Source: Giesbergeria anulus
GTDB lineage: Bacteria > Pseudomonadota > Gammaproteobacteria > Burkholderiales > Burkholderiaceae_C
Assembly: GCF_900111115.1 (NCBI RefSeq)
Contig: NZ_FOGD01000002.1
Coordinates: 62,001-126,000, forward strand
Length of the DNA stretch: 64,000 bases
Reading direction: 5' to 3'
Positions within the stretch are counted from its first letter, which is position 1. Each line of letters begins with the position of its first letter. The notes under the pieces were generated by a model, which worked only from the letters and a program-made list of their open reading frames with translations, ran no database searches and was not told the origin of the DNA. The position numbers and the translations under genes are program-made. Of the stretch, positions 27,224-36,198 are shown piece after piece.

Positions 27224-28324
27224 TCAGGCACCTTCTGGCGCGCCACCGGCCAGCGCATGGGCTTTGGCGCTAGCCTGTACCATGCGATCAGGCGCTTGCG
27301 TGGGCCAGCCCAACAGGTGCTGTTGGGCAATGCCTTGCAGCGCGGCAATCCAGCCGGGGCTGTCATTCAAACAAGGGATGTAGTGAAATTCTTTGCCACC
27401 AGCGTGCAAAAAGGCTTCGCGTGCTTCTTGGTTGATTTCTTCAAGCGTCTCTAGGCAGTCGCTGCTAAAGCCAGGGCAAATCACATCCACCCGCTCCACA
27501 CCCGACTGGGCCAATTGCACCAAAGTAGGCTCGGTGTAGGGTTGCAGCCATTTGGCCTTGCCAAAGCGCGATTGGAAGGTGACTTGGTAATCGTCCTTCT
27601 GCAAGCCCATGCGCTGGGCCAGCAGGCGCGCGGTCTTGTGGCTTTCGCAGTGGTATGGGTCGCCCAGATGCAGGGTGCGCTCAGGCACGCCATGAAAGCT
27701 CATCACCAGCTTATCTGGCGGGCCATGGCGCTTCCAGTGGTTTTTCAGACTGGCGGCCAAGGCATCGATATAACCAGCATCATCGTGGTAGTGATTAACA
27801 AAGCGCAGCTCTGGGATGTGGCGCGTGCGCGCCGCCCACGCATAAACCGCATCACACACGCTAGCCGTAGTGGGGCCAGAATACTGTGGGTACAGCGGCA
27901 AAATCAGGATGCGCGTAGCCCCTTCTGCCTTCAGGGCATCGAGCTGGCTGGCAATCGACGGGTTGCCATAGCGCATGGCATGGCGCACCAACACATGGTG
28001 CCCGGCGTCTTCTAGGGCATCGTGCAACAGGGCGGCCTGCTTGGCTGTCCAAACGGCCAGCGGCGAGCCTTCGGGCGTCCAAACGCTGGCATATTTGGCC
28101 GCTGATTTGCGTGGCCGGGTGCGCAAAATAATGCCGTGCAAAATCAGCCACCACAGCGGCTTAGGGATTTCTACCACGCGCTGGTCAGACAAAAACTGCC
28201 CCAAATAACGGCGCAATGCTGATGGCGTGGGTGCATCGGGGGTGCCCAAATTGCACAGCAAAACGCCAGTGCGGGGGGCTTGTCCGTGGGTGTAGGCTGG
28301 TTCAGGATAAAAAGGCATCGGCAT
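27224..28324 (-). CDS. hemH: Ferrochelatase HemH
   Basis: This 366-residue enzyme inserts Fe2+ into protoporphyrin IX, the last step of haem synthesis. The N-terminal [14 protein letters not shown], the metal-site His in SFHGVPERT (around residue 200), the [13 protein letters not shown] helix and the [15 protein letters not shown] segment are all intact. The ATG at 28324 overlaps the stop of the DUF1566 gene in TGATG, which suggests coupling; another ATG follows two codons later. It is followed by the LonB-like gene on the same strand. Confidence 0.95.
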   Translation of the reverse strand: MPMPFYPEPAYTHGQAPRTGVLLCNLGTPDAPTPSALRRYLGQFLSDQRVVEIPKPLWWLILHGIILRTRPRKSAAKYASVWTPEGSPLAVWTAKQAALLHDALEDAGHHVLVRHAMRYGNPSIASQLDALKAEGATRILILPLYPQYSGPTTASVCDAVYAWAARTRHIPELRFVNHYHDDAGYIDALAASLKNHWKRHGPPDKLVMSFHGVPERTLHLGDPYHCESHKTARLLAQRMGLQKDDYQVTFQSRFGKAKWLQPYTEPTLVQLAQSGVERVDVICPGFSSDCLETLEEINQEAREAFLHAGGKEFHYIPCLNDSPGWIAALQGIAQQHLLGWPTQAPDRMVQASAKAHALAGGAPEGA

Positions 28325-28992
28325 CAATCAAAAGAGCGTACGAGGCGCACGGCCAAGGGCGTGGTTTTGGGCAGATCGCCGGTAGCCTCGCCCGTTTGCG
28401 GGTTGAACGCCCAGCCCAACAAAGGCGACAGGGTACTGCCGCCTTCGCCGGTGCGACCTTGGGAAATGTTGGCATAGTCGTACTGATTGCCAGGGCTGTG
28501 CTGGATAGAGGGCGTAGACGTCCAGTGCAGATCGGTGGGCGCTTGCGGAAACAAACCCGGATGCAGCCCCGGTGGCTTGCTGTATTTGTCCACCAGATGG
28601 CGCAACTCAGACACACGCGGCAACCGCCAGCGCACTCCCGGCGCTGGGCTGCGCGCCGCCGCCAACTCTACGGCATCGGCATACTCAAACAACATGCGAA
28701 AGCCAATGCAAGTGCTGCCCGTCCAGCGCATCCCCTCCACACAGCGCGGCCAAATCAACCTGCTGCGCAGATCGAGCACATAGTTGCCATCGGCAGAAAC
28801 CACCAAATGCGGTGGTACTGGCGGCAGGGCAGGCGTAGCACTGGGGGAGGCGGGTATGGGGGTGATGGTCACAGCCACCCCTGCCGGTGCGCTCTGTGCC
28901 GCCCCCTTGGTGGGAGCTGCACCCAGCACCAAGCAGGCCACGACACACAGGGCAGAAGAAAAAAGCGTGGAGTGCAGCATGGTAGGGGCCAT
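28324..28992 (-). CDS. Secreted DUF1566 (Lcl C-terminal) domain protein
   Basis: This 222-residue protein has an N-terminal signal sequence (hydrophobic stretch then GAAQSA) and a Pro/Ala-rich linker. The C-terminal domain of about 140 residues has the DUF1566 pattern: [14 protein letters not shown] near its start, [16 protein letters not shown] in the middle, HWTSTP, and a final VRLVRS. Two Cys pairs (WPRCVEG, STCIGF) could form a disulfide. The function of the domain is unknown; it is related to formylglycine-generating-enzyme/lectin-like folds. The ATG at 28992 lies 8 nt after the dksA-like stop. Confidence 0.82.
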   Translation of the reverse strand: MAPTMLHSTLFSSALCVVACLVLGAAPTKGAAQSAPAGVAVTITPIPASPSATPALPPVPPHLVVSADGNYVLDLRSRLIWPRCVEGMRWTGSTCIGFRMLFEYADAVELAAARSPAPGVRWRLPRVSELRHLVDKYSKPPGLHPGLFPQAPTDLHWTSTPSIQHSPGNQYDYANISQGRTGEGGSTLSPLLGWAFNPQTGEATGDLPKTTPLAVRLVRSFD

Positions 28993-29000
28993 CAGTGCCT

Positions 29001-29363
29001 TTAGTGCGCCTTGTGGTGCTGTTGTTCCCAACGCGACTTGCAAGCCACACAGTGCTGCGTTTGCGGCTCGATTTTCAGACGCTCAAACGGGATATGGCAA
29101 CCACATTCACCACACAGGCCATAACTGCTGTCTTCAAGGGTCTTGAGGGCATGGTCAATGCGCTGGATGTCGGCAGCTTCAATGTCGGTCAAGGCTTGCT
29201 CTACTTCGCGAGCCACATTGCGCTGCACCACGCCACCTTCATCGGCAGAAGGCGGGGTCAGGTTCTCACGTTTTTGCGCAATTTGCAGCAGCAATTCGCT
29301 GCGGTGGGCCAGCAGCAAAGCTTTGAGTTCATCGCGTTGCACGGCGGTCAGTGCTTGGGGCAT
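29001..29363 (-). CDS. Short DksA/TraR family zinc-finger protein
   Basis: This 120-residue protein has a helical N-terminal region and a C-terminal C4 zinc finger (C84, C87, C105, C108). It is shorter than DksA of E. coli (151 residues), and the DxxDxA tip needed for DksA action on RNA polymerase is absent: the corresponding position reads DEGGVV. It is therefore probably a paralogue rather than the main DksA. The ATG at 29363 has AGGAG closely upstream. It heads a tightly spaced seven-gene minus-strand run and sits next to the AT-rich island, so its promoter is probably in or near that island. Confidence 0.87.
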   Translation of the reverse strand: MPQALTAVQRDELKALLLAHRSELLLQIAQKRENLTPPSADEGGVVQRNVAREVEQALTDIEAADIQRIDHALKTLEDSSYGLCGECGCHIPFERLKIEPQTQHCVACKSRWEQQHHKAH

Positions 29364-31194
29364 GTGGTTCTCCTGTAGGGGAAGGGTCAAAAAAAGATGG
29401 GCCTGCGGCCACCTGTCCAGAATACCCGTTTCCGCCCCCCGTGCCGGGCAAATGCAGCAACAATTGGGGTTTATGGCTCAAGCACGTGCATTGTGACGGC
29501 TTGCTGGCTCTGGCTACGCCCCCCTGCCTACACTAGTGGCAGTGCCCACCAAGAGAAGATCGTAGCCCTGCCAGTACATTATCAGAAACTTCTTTAGAAG
29601 AATGGTTTATTGTGGAATATATGCCATTTAAATAATTGGCAATCATTCAATTCGATAAAAATAAAAATCTAGAAAAATTAATACTGCCGGTAGTTTTTAC
29701 AATCGTAACCAGCTTTATTATATCCACACCAAAACCAAGAAAGTAAAAATAACACAGAAAATAATATCTACGCCGAATTTTCGGCATCATGTTATATAGC
29801 ATACGAGATTGAGGAAAATTTTTACAAATAGGAATTCCGGCTGCCGGAGCCAATAAAATTGGTGCCATCAGCACCCAACAATCCAGAACATCAAGAATTT
29901 ATCTACAAACCAGCATTGCAAACCCCATACAAATAGTCTTTAATTCTTTATTCTGCTAACGGCATGGAAATTCCACATTATTATAATTTTCCTAAAAAAC
30001 AAGGACATCAATCTACTGACCTCAGGCACTCTATTGAAAAATCCAATGGGGAAATCATAGAAACCCCATGTTAAAAATTTTAACCAAAGACCTGTTATCG
30101 CCAACAGACCGCCATCAAAAACAAATCTAGCCATATGATTAGCATACCGACTAAAATTTTCTTAATTATCCGAATAATTCTGCTTTGCCAGACAACCAAA
30201 TTCGCTCTTGAAAATCCTAATCTTTCACCATCAATATGCCAAAATAATGAATTATTGCAACACCCAGAGATCAATCAAGCATACTTGATAAAATCAAAGA
30301 ACCCAGTATCAATGCACGAACCCCTATTAAAACAACTCCATCGACTAGCTAGATTTTGTAAATTATCCTTCCAATCAAAGATTCCTTTATTCCTGTGCGC
30401 ACAATACAGTGGCTGACCCACAAAAGCTCTGGTGGCCTTTCTACATTATTTCTTCTCTTAGCATAGTTTTCTTGTGGCGCATATAACATCCATTGCATGC
30501 AGCCACCACCAAAATCCAGAGCATGATCTGTGGCAAAGAAAAACCCCATACCTTGCCAGTATTTTTCAAGCTGAATTTCATATTTTTCAGTATCTTAAAT
30601 ATTTTTATTCGATCAATACAACGAATTAGCAAAAGACTTAGGCCAGAGCAACGAACCCCCTCATCTCCATTATTAAAACAGAATAAAAATAGCCATAATT
30701 ACTCAAAAATATGGCAATCAACGAAACACTATTGCGAAAATTAAACATACTGGAAAAAAATATGCTCTTTCTAAAACATGAATGGCAGGCAATCGCCATA
30801 AAAGTGACACAAGCACTGCCGCCATCATACCAAGATGCTCTCAATTTCTTCAGCACCAAAATCAGCTAATAATTTTATGGATCACTGTATTTTTAAATCA
30901 TTGGATTAAAAAGTTCACGCTATTGAATTGATAAATATTCTGTACTCACACACAATGCTCGCGACGACATTATCGGCCCGCCAAGTATGTCCAGTGATCT
31001 TAAAAAACGATCAAGTCTTCAACTCAGGCACTGTGAGGCCATCGTTCATTTTTCAAATGATACAATTATTAGAAAAATGCTAGGCGGTGTAATCATTAGC
31101 TGCCCCCAGAGGATGAATCTATTTCAAATTAAACCGATGGCACAATAATTTCAAAAATCAGCACCATGTTACTTCTAGAAGATTACCAGCATGA
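29364..31194. other. AT-rich intergenic island without an intact recognisable gene
   Basis: The first 210 bases have the normal composition and should hold the promoter of the dksA-led operon. From about 29575 to 31200 the sequence is visibly AT-rich (roughly a third G+C by eye). Short open frames on both strands look membrane-like or helical, for example 30135-30416 (+, signal-like start then ALENP) and 29647-29874 (-), but I recognise none. Several plus-strand fragments read like protein pieces interrupted by stops, such as 29964-30074 and 30711-30869, consistent with a decayed gene upstream of the PAS-GGDEF remnant. I see no terminal inverted repeats, transposase or tRNA boundary. Confidence 0.7.
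30711..30869 (+). CDS. Possible small ORF, 52 residues, in the AT-rich island
   Basis: This short frame from ATG to TAA encodes an amphipathic, probably helical peptide with leucines in heptad-like spacing (LLRKLNILEKNMLFLKHEW). No ribosome site precedes it and the composition is that of the island. It could be a genuine small gene, but is as likely a fragment of a decayed larger gene. I do not recognise it. Confidence 0.2.
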   Translation: MAINETLLRKLNILEKNMLFLKHEWQAIAIKVTQALPPSYQDALNFFSTKIS

Positions 31195-31842
31195 AAAATA
31201 AATTCTTCAGAATTAAGAAGCGGTATCGTCAAATTCCTGAGGGGCCGACTGTGCGAAGATAGTATGATGCTTAGCATCAGCGCCACGATTTTTCTGATCT
31301 TTGATGGTCAAGGAAATGTAGTCGGCACCTCTGAGGTTGCACGCGATAATACTGAGAAAATTCGCAAAAACGATCTAAAACGCTTGACGTAAACCCATAT
31401 GCTCACAGGCTTGGCAATCGGCACCATTTCACAGCACTGACCGAGCAAGAGTTAGCACACACCGCTTTCTACGGTAGAAAATTATCGGCATTGATAATAT
31501 ATATTGACCACTTCAAAAATATCAATAGCACCTATGGTCACCATGCTGGCGATCTGGTTACTCAGAAGCTGGGACAATTGTTCCAACAAAATTTGCGTAA
31601 AGATATTGACGTGGCAAAGCGCATTGGTGGCGAGGAATTTGCTGTTATTTTGCCCAAAACAGACAGTCAGCAGACCGTGGATGCCGCAGAACGTTTGCAC
31701 GACGGATTGCACGCACCGAGGTGCCTTGGGAGCAGGGTGGCCCGCTCCACTTTACCGTGTCAGTAGGGGTGGTCGGTACCTCTATGGTGCCAAAGCAAAT
31801 GGCCGTAATCGGGTCTGCTGCGAGCATGCCGCCCTCTCGTGA
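31195..31842 (+). pseudogene. Decayed PAS-GGDEF diguanylate cyclase
   Basis: The reading starts with a PAS-like end (IFDGQGNVVGTSEVARD, then the linker to LKRLT), is broken by TAA at 31390-31392, and frameshifts inside the LTGLGNRHHF entry motif. It then stays open through YIDHFKNINSTYGHHAGD and RIGGEEFAVILP. After the AAERL stretch it shifts frame again to read TEVPWEQGG and LHFTVSVGVV, then shifts a third time to YGAKANGRNRVCC and a stop at 31842. About 25-30 residues are missing between SVGVV and YGAK. Several independent lesions make this a pseudogene. Upstream material in the AT-rich island may have been its sensor part. Confidence 0.85.
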
Positions 31843-31957
31843 TGGTGGGTGACGCCGGAGCCAGCAGCCACAGGCGCAGGACAATACGGTTCTTACTTTT
31901 TGGAGGTACTTTTCCGATGTTGTTGTTTCCCCTGTTAACGCTGCGGTGGTGGCAGCC

Positions 31958-32170
31958 ATGATTTTCGGCTTGACTGAAGAGCAAATTGCCGAATTTTTCC
32001 TCACCTATGGCGTCGGTGCCTTTATCGTACTGATGCTTTTTATCATTGGGCAACTGGCTTGGGAGTCCAAGGCGGGCAAGTTTGGCACGATGATCATGTT
32101 CATCGGCTTGGGCCTAGGTATTTTGGGTTTTGTGGCCAAAATGGTGTTGCAGTCGGTGCTCAAGTTATAG
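31958..32170 (+). CDS. DUF2788 family small membrane protein
   Basis: This 70-residue protein has two hydrophobic helices (about residues 12-33 and 47-66) separated by a short basic loop with ESKAGKFGT, which from memory matches the DUF2788 family of proteobacterial inner-membrane proteins of unknown function. The ATG at 31958 (MIFGLTEEQIAEFF) is preferred to the GTG at 31946. Its last 6 bp overlap the end of the convergent hpnE gene. Confidence 0.8.
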   Translation: MIFGLTEEQIAEFFLTYGVGAFIVLMLFIIGQLAWESKAGKFGTMIMFIGLGLGILGFVAKMVLQSVLKL

Positions 32171-33499
32171 CGCCAGCTGGTCAAGCACGCCCAAACCCGC
32201 AGCGGTGCCACTGCGCACCGCCCCCTCCAACGTGGCGGGGTAAGGCCCAGCAATGTAGTCGCCACAGGCCCACAGGCCATTGGCAATCTGGCGCGCTGGG
32301 CGTTGCAGCCCTGGGGTGCAGGCAAAGGTGGCACGCTTTTCAATCACGGTTTGTACCGGCACCAATCCCTCGAGGCCCAGTTCGCGCTGCGCCTGTTCTA
32401 GCACCTGCTGCTCTAGGCTAGCGCGGTCTCCTTGGCTAGCGCTGGCTACAAAGGCCAACAGCCCCGGTGGGCCACCAAGCTGGCCCCGATCAAAAACAAA
32501 TTGGGCAGGCCCATGCAGATGGCTACGCAAGGCCAGCATCGGGCTTGACAATACCGGCCCCGGCCCACGCTCTTGCATCGGCACTTGGGCATACACAGTG
32601 GCTATGGCCTGAAACTGCAAGGCTTGTGCGGTGGCCGTCCAATCGCACAAGCGGATCACCATGGCAGGCGGGGCCGTTTGCACGCAATGCGACACCAGCC
32701 GTGCCGCTTCATTGCTCGAGCAGGCCAGCACTACAGCATCAAAGGGGGTGCCGTTGATCAGCCAGCGCCCACTTTGGGGCATGGCATTGAGTGTGCGCGC
32801 GCGCACCCCGGTGCGGACAATCGAGCCTTGGCCCCGCAGCCAGCGCGCAGCGGCTTCTGGAAAAACCTCACCCAAATTGACACGCGGCAGCAGCAAATTG
32901 GAGCCCCCCGGCCCACTGAACAAGCTATCGTGCAGCACCCGCAAAAAAACTTGGCCACTGGCCTGTAGGGCGGGCGTGTTGAGTGCTGCCACGCACAGCG
33001 GGTCAATAAACTCATCGAGCAGGCGCTGGGGCAGGGCGCTACACAACTCGGCCACCGTCACTTGGGCATCACAGCGAAAACGCTTGAGCCGCCACTTGAG
33101 CGCCGTGCGCAACAGCGCCAGCCGCTCTTGGCGCTTCCAGCCTCTGGCAGTAGCAATAGCCACCAGTGCATCCCAAGGCGGCGATAGCCTAGGCCATTGC
33201 AGCCCGGTGCCATCGGCAAAACGCAGCACCAGCGGCAAGCGCAACAGCGCGGCATCTACATCCACACCCACTTGGCGCATCAAACGCAGCGATTCAGTAT
33301 AGGCACCAATCAAGATATGCTGACCGTTGTCGAGCACCAGCGGCGCCTCATGGCTGGCACTGTGGCCCAAAATGGCCCGCGCCCGCCCGCCAATCACGCG
33401 CGCAGCCTCTAACACCGTGGCACGGTGCCCGCCTTGCACCACGGCCATGGCCGCTGCCATACCCGCCCAACCCGCCCCAATGACGGCTACTTTTTTCAC
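32165..33499 (-). CDS. hpnE: Hydroxysqualene dehydroxylase HpnE
   Basis: This 444-residue FAD-dependent amine-oxidase-fold enzyme removes the hydroxyl of hydroxysqualene to give squalene, the last step of the HpnCDE route. The N-terminal VAVIGAGWAGMAAA carries the dinucleotide GxGxxG, followed by LEAARVIGGRAR; the C-terminal GLWACGDYIAGPYPATLEGAVRSG closes the FAD site. The start is GTG at 33499 overlapping the hpnD stop in GTGA, which fits both coupling and family length; the TTG at 33535 would add 12 foreign residues. Phytoene desaturase relatives share the fold, but the hpnD neighbour settles the call. Confidence 0.92.
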   Translation of the reverse strand: MKKVAVIGAGWAGMAAAMAVVQGGHRATVLEAARVIGGRARAILGHSASHEAPLVLDNGQHILIGAYTESLRLMRQVGVDVDAALLRLPLVLRFADGTGLQWPRLSPPWDALVAIATARGWKRQERLALLRTALKWRLKRFRCDAQVTVAELCSALPQRLLDEFIDPLCVAALNTPALQASGQVFLRVLHDSLFSGPGGSNLLLPRVNLGEVFPEAAARWLRGQGSIVRTGVRARTLNAMPQSGRWLINGTPFDAVVLACSSNEAARLVSHCVQTAPPAMVIRLCDWTATAQALQFQAIATVYAQVPMQERGPGPVLSSPMLALRSHLHGPAQFVFDRGQLGGPPGLLAFVASASQGDRASLEQQVLEQAQRELGLEGLVPVQTVIEKRATFACTPGLQRPARQIANGLWACGDYIAGPYPATLEGAVRSGTAAGLGVLDQLAL

Positions 33500-34335
33500 A
33501 AACGCCCCAAGGCTTGAACTTTCCAAGCCAACCAAAATTTGCGCAGTGGCGTCAGGCTGATGCGCTGGTGCAGCACTTGGAATTCCTCGTCTTCAATCTC
33601 ACGCAGCAAGGTGCGGTAGATGCTGGCCATCATCAGGCCAGGCTTTTGGGCGCGCCGGTCTGCCGCTGGCAGCAAGGCCAAGGCTTCGTCGTAGAGCTGG
33701 TGCGCCCGCTGGGCCTCAAACCGCATCAGCGCCACAAAGCGCTCGGAGTATTCGCGCTTGATGATCTCGTGCGCCTTGACATCAAACTGCTGTAAATCAT
33801 TAACGGGCAGATAGATGCGCCCGCGCAGCGCATCCTCGCCCACATCGCGCAAGATGTTGGTCAGTTGCAGCGCTTGGCCCAAGCGGTGGGCATATTGTGT
33901 GGTGGCGGGGTCAGTTTGGCCAAAAATTTGCGCCGCCACCTCACCTACGATGCCCGCTACCAAATGGCAATAGCGTTGCAGGCCAGCGTAGTCCAAATAA
34001 CGGGTTTGGTCTAAGTCCATCAGGCAGCCCTCAATCACGGCTTGCAGGTGGCGCGGCTCCATGTGGTAGCTGGTGGTGTGGGGCATCAGGGCCTGCATCA
34101 CCGGATGGCTAGGTTGGCCCTGAAAGGCCCGTTGCACTTCGCCCTGCCACCACACCAGCTTGTTGCGCGCAACGCTAGGGTCGGAGGTTTCATCGACCAC
34201 ATCATCAACCTCTCGGCAAAAGGCATAAAACGCCGTAATAGCTGCCCGCCGGGGTGGAGGCAGGAACAAAAAGGCGTAATAGAAACTGCTGCCCGAAGCG
34301 GCGGCTTTTTGCTGGACGTACTGTTCCGGATTCAT
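33496..34335 (-). CDS. hpnD: Presqualene diphosphate synthase HpnD
   Basis: This 279-residue trans-prenyltransferase condenses two farnesyl diphosphates to presqualene diphosphate. Both Mg2+/diphosphate motifs are intact: DDVVDE (44-49) and RDVGED (163-168, followed by RGRIYLP). The ATG at 34335 is the family-type start (MNPEQYVQQKAAAS); longer frames to 34479 run into the chemoreceptor promoter region. The gene is coupled to hpnE by a 4-bp overlap and is divergent from the chemoreceptor. Confidence 0.93.
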   Translation of the reverse strand: MNPEQYVQQKAAASGSSFYYAFLFLPPPRRAAITAFYAFCREVDDVVDETSDPSVARNKLVWWQGEVQRAFQGQPSHPVMQALMPHTTSYHMEPRHLQAVIEGCLMDLDQTRYLDYAGLQRYCHLVAGIVGEVAAQIFGQTDPATTQYAHRLGQALQLTNILRDVGEDALRGRIYLPVNDLQQFDVKAHEIIKREYSERFVALMRFEAQRAHQLYDEALALLPAADRRAQKPGLMMASIYRTLLREIEDEEFQVLHQRISLTPLRKFWLAWKVQALGRL

Positions 34336-34438
34336 AGGGCGATTGTCACATGATGCCTGTTCGCTTTTGGCAGAGCTTTCGGGCGCTATCATCGCTGGCC
34401 CCCAGCCACTTCTCTCTCCTATTGCTTGTCTTGCCCCT

Positions 34439-36073
34439 ATGTTCAATAACCTGCGCATTACCCAGCGTTTTATCGTCATCCTTTGTGCTTACTGGATTTC
34501 ATTTGCTGCTGTGATTGCAGTCAGCCTCTGGGGTTTGCTGGCAGCACGCGATGGCCTGCGCATCGTGCATGACCAAGCCATGCAGCGCGCACTCATGGCC
34601 GAAGAATCCATGAATGCCACGATTCAAAATCGCTTACAAGTACTGTTGGCCTTCCAACACGCACCAGAGAACCCATTGGCGTCGGTACACACCCACCCAA
34701 CCAATCTCCACTTGGATGCCATTGCCGAGACCCGTATCAAAGCTAACGCAACCAACAAGGCGATGGAAGAGGGCATTGTCGATCCCGAAGAGCGCAAACT
34801 CTACGATTCCACCAAGCCCATCCGCGCCGCATGGCGGGCCAAGCTCGATGAGACCACTGAAGCCATCCGCACGGGCAACTTCAGTACTGTGGCATTAGAA
34901 CGATTTTTGGTGGCCAGCCGTACCGAAGGCGAGGCAGTTGTCCAGTCGATGGGGGCCTTTCGCGATTACCAAGTAAGCCGCGGCAAGCTGGCCTATGAAG
35001 AAGCGCAAAAGCGCTACGAAGCGGGCCTGTGGGTGTTTGGCCTGACCACCGTGCTGGGGGGCATTCCTGCCACCTTCCTGGCGCTCACCTTGCTCTCACG
35101 CATGCGTTCAGGCTTTGGCATGGCTATTGAAACTGCCAGCGAGATTGCAGGCAACAACTTGTCGCACCCCGTGCCCCATGCCGGTCACGACGAAATTGGC
35201 ACACTGCTGGGCCAGATGGAAATCATGCGCAGCAATCTGCACAAAACTATCAGCCAAGTACGCCACGGGGCCAATGCCATTGCCGGTGCGGCTGCCGAGG
35301 TAGCCACGGGCACACACGATCTGTCGGCCCGCACCGACTCACAAGCCAGCTCTTTGGAGCAAACGGCGGCGGCCACCGAGCAGCTCTCAGGCACTGTGCG
35401 GCACAACGCCGACAACGCCAACCAAGCCAACCAACTGGCCTCTGCGGCCACCGGCATGGCTCAACGTGGCGGTACTGTGGTGGCACAAGTGGTAGGTACG
35501 ATGGAAGCCATCAACACGTCTTCGCGCAAAATTGTGGACATCATCGGCGTGATCGATGGCATTGCTTTTCAAACCAATATTTTGGCGCTCAATGCAGCAG
35601 TAGAAGCAGCACGCGCTGGTGAGCAAGGCCGGGGCTTTGCCGTGGTGGCCTCTGAGGTGCGCAACTTGGCTGGACGCAGCGCTGAAGCAGCCAAAGAGGT
35701 GCGCGCCTTGATTACAGACTCGGTGGACAAAGTGGGCGTGGGCAGCACCCAAGTGTCACAGGCGGGCACTACCATGCAAGAGATTGTCTCTGGCATCCAG
35801 CGGGTGGCCGATATTGTGGGCGAGATCGCAGCGGCCAGCGTCGAGCAATCTTCCGGGCTGGCACAAATTAACCAAGCCGTGGCCCAACTCGATGGCGTCA
35901 CGCAGCAAAATGCGGCCTTGGTCGAACAAACCTCAGCCGCGTCCAGTGCCTTGCAAGATCAAGCGCGCCAATTGGCTGCGCTGGCGGCCTTGTTTACTTT
36001 GGAGTCTGGCAGCAGTGCCAGCCAGACCCTGCGTTCTGTACCACGGACATCCGTGGCCCTGCTGGGCCGGTGA
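34439..36073 (+). CDS. Methyl-accepting chemotaxis protein
   Basis: This 544-residue inner-membrane chemoreceptor has TM1 (about 10-33), a periplasmic helical sensor of about 160 residues, TM2 (about 197-219), a HAMP segment and a cytoplasmic signalling domain. The highly conserved hairpin tip GIAFQTNILALNAAVEAARAG lies around residues 375-396 and is followed by GFAVVASEVRNLAGRS. The ligand is unknown. No CheR-tethering pentapeptide is visible at the C-terminus. I start at ATG 34439 (MFNNLRITQRFIV), although no ribosome site precedes it; the ATG at 34343 would add 32 residues overlapping the hpnD leader. Confidence 0.92.
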   Translation: MFNNLRITQRFIVILCAYWISFAAVIAVSLWGLLAARDGLRIVHDQAMQRALMAEESMNATIQNRLQVLLAFQHAPENPLASVHTHPTNLHLDAIAETRIKANATNKAMEEGIVDPEERKLYDSTKPIRAAWRAKLDETTEAIRTGNFSTVALERFLVASRTEGEAVVQSMGAFRDYQVSRGKLAYEEAQKRYEAGLWVFGLTTVLGGIPATFLALTLLSRMRSGFGMAIETASEIAGNNLSHPVPHAGHDEIGTLLGQMEIMRSNLHKTISQVRHGANAIAGAAAEVATGTHDLSARTDSQASSLEQTAAATEQLSGTVRHNADNANQANQLASAATGMAQRGGTVVAQVVGTMEAINTSSRKIVDIIGVIDGIAFQTNILALNAAVEAARAGEQGRGFAVVASEVRNLAGRSAEAAKEVRALITDSVDKVGVGSTQVSQAGTTMQEIVSGIQRVADIVGEIAAASVEQSSGLAQINQAVAQLDGVTQQNAALVEQTSAASSALQDQARQLAALAALFTLESGSSASQTLRSVPRTSVALLGR

Positions 36074-36198
36074 TGCACTCGTGGCGCTCTGGGGCATACC
36101 AGCCATTGCCTTGTTATGCAGGCGTGGTCGGTACTGCCGTTGTTCATATTGATTGCAGCCAATCCAATGGGGTGTTGTGCTGATTGCGTGGGGAATTT

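Noticed and set aside
29647-29874. Minus-strand 75-codon frame in the AT-rich island as a gene
   Set aside because: It has no ribosome site, no recognisable family and an overlapping plus-strand reading that looks equally plausible.
29575-31200. AT-rich region as an insertion sequence or prophage fragment
   Set aside because: I found no transposase, integrase, terminal inverted repeats, target duplication or tRNA att site in it.
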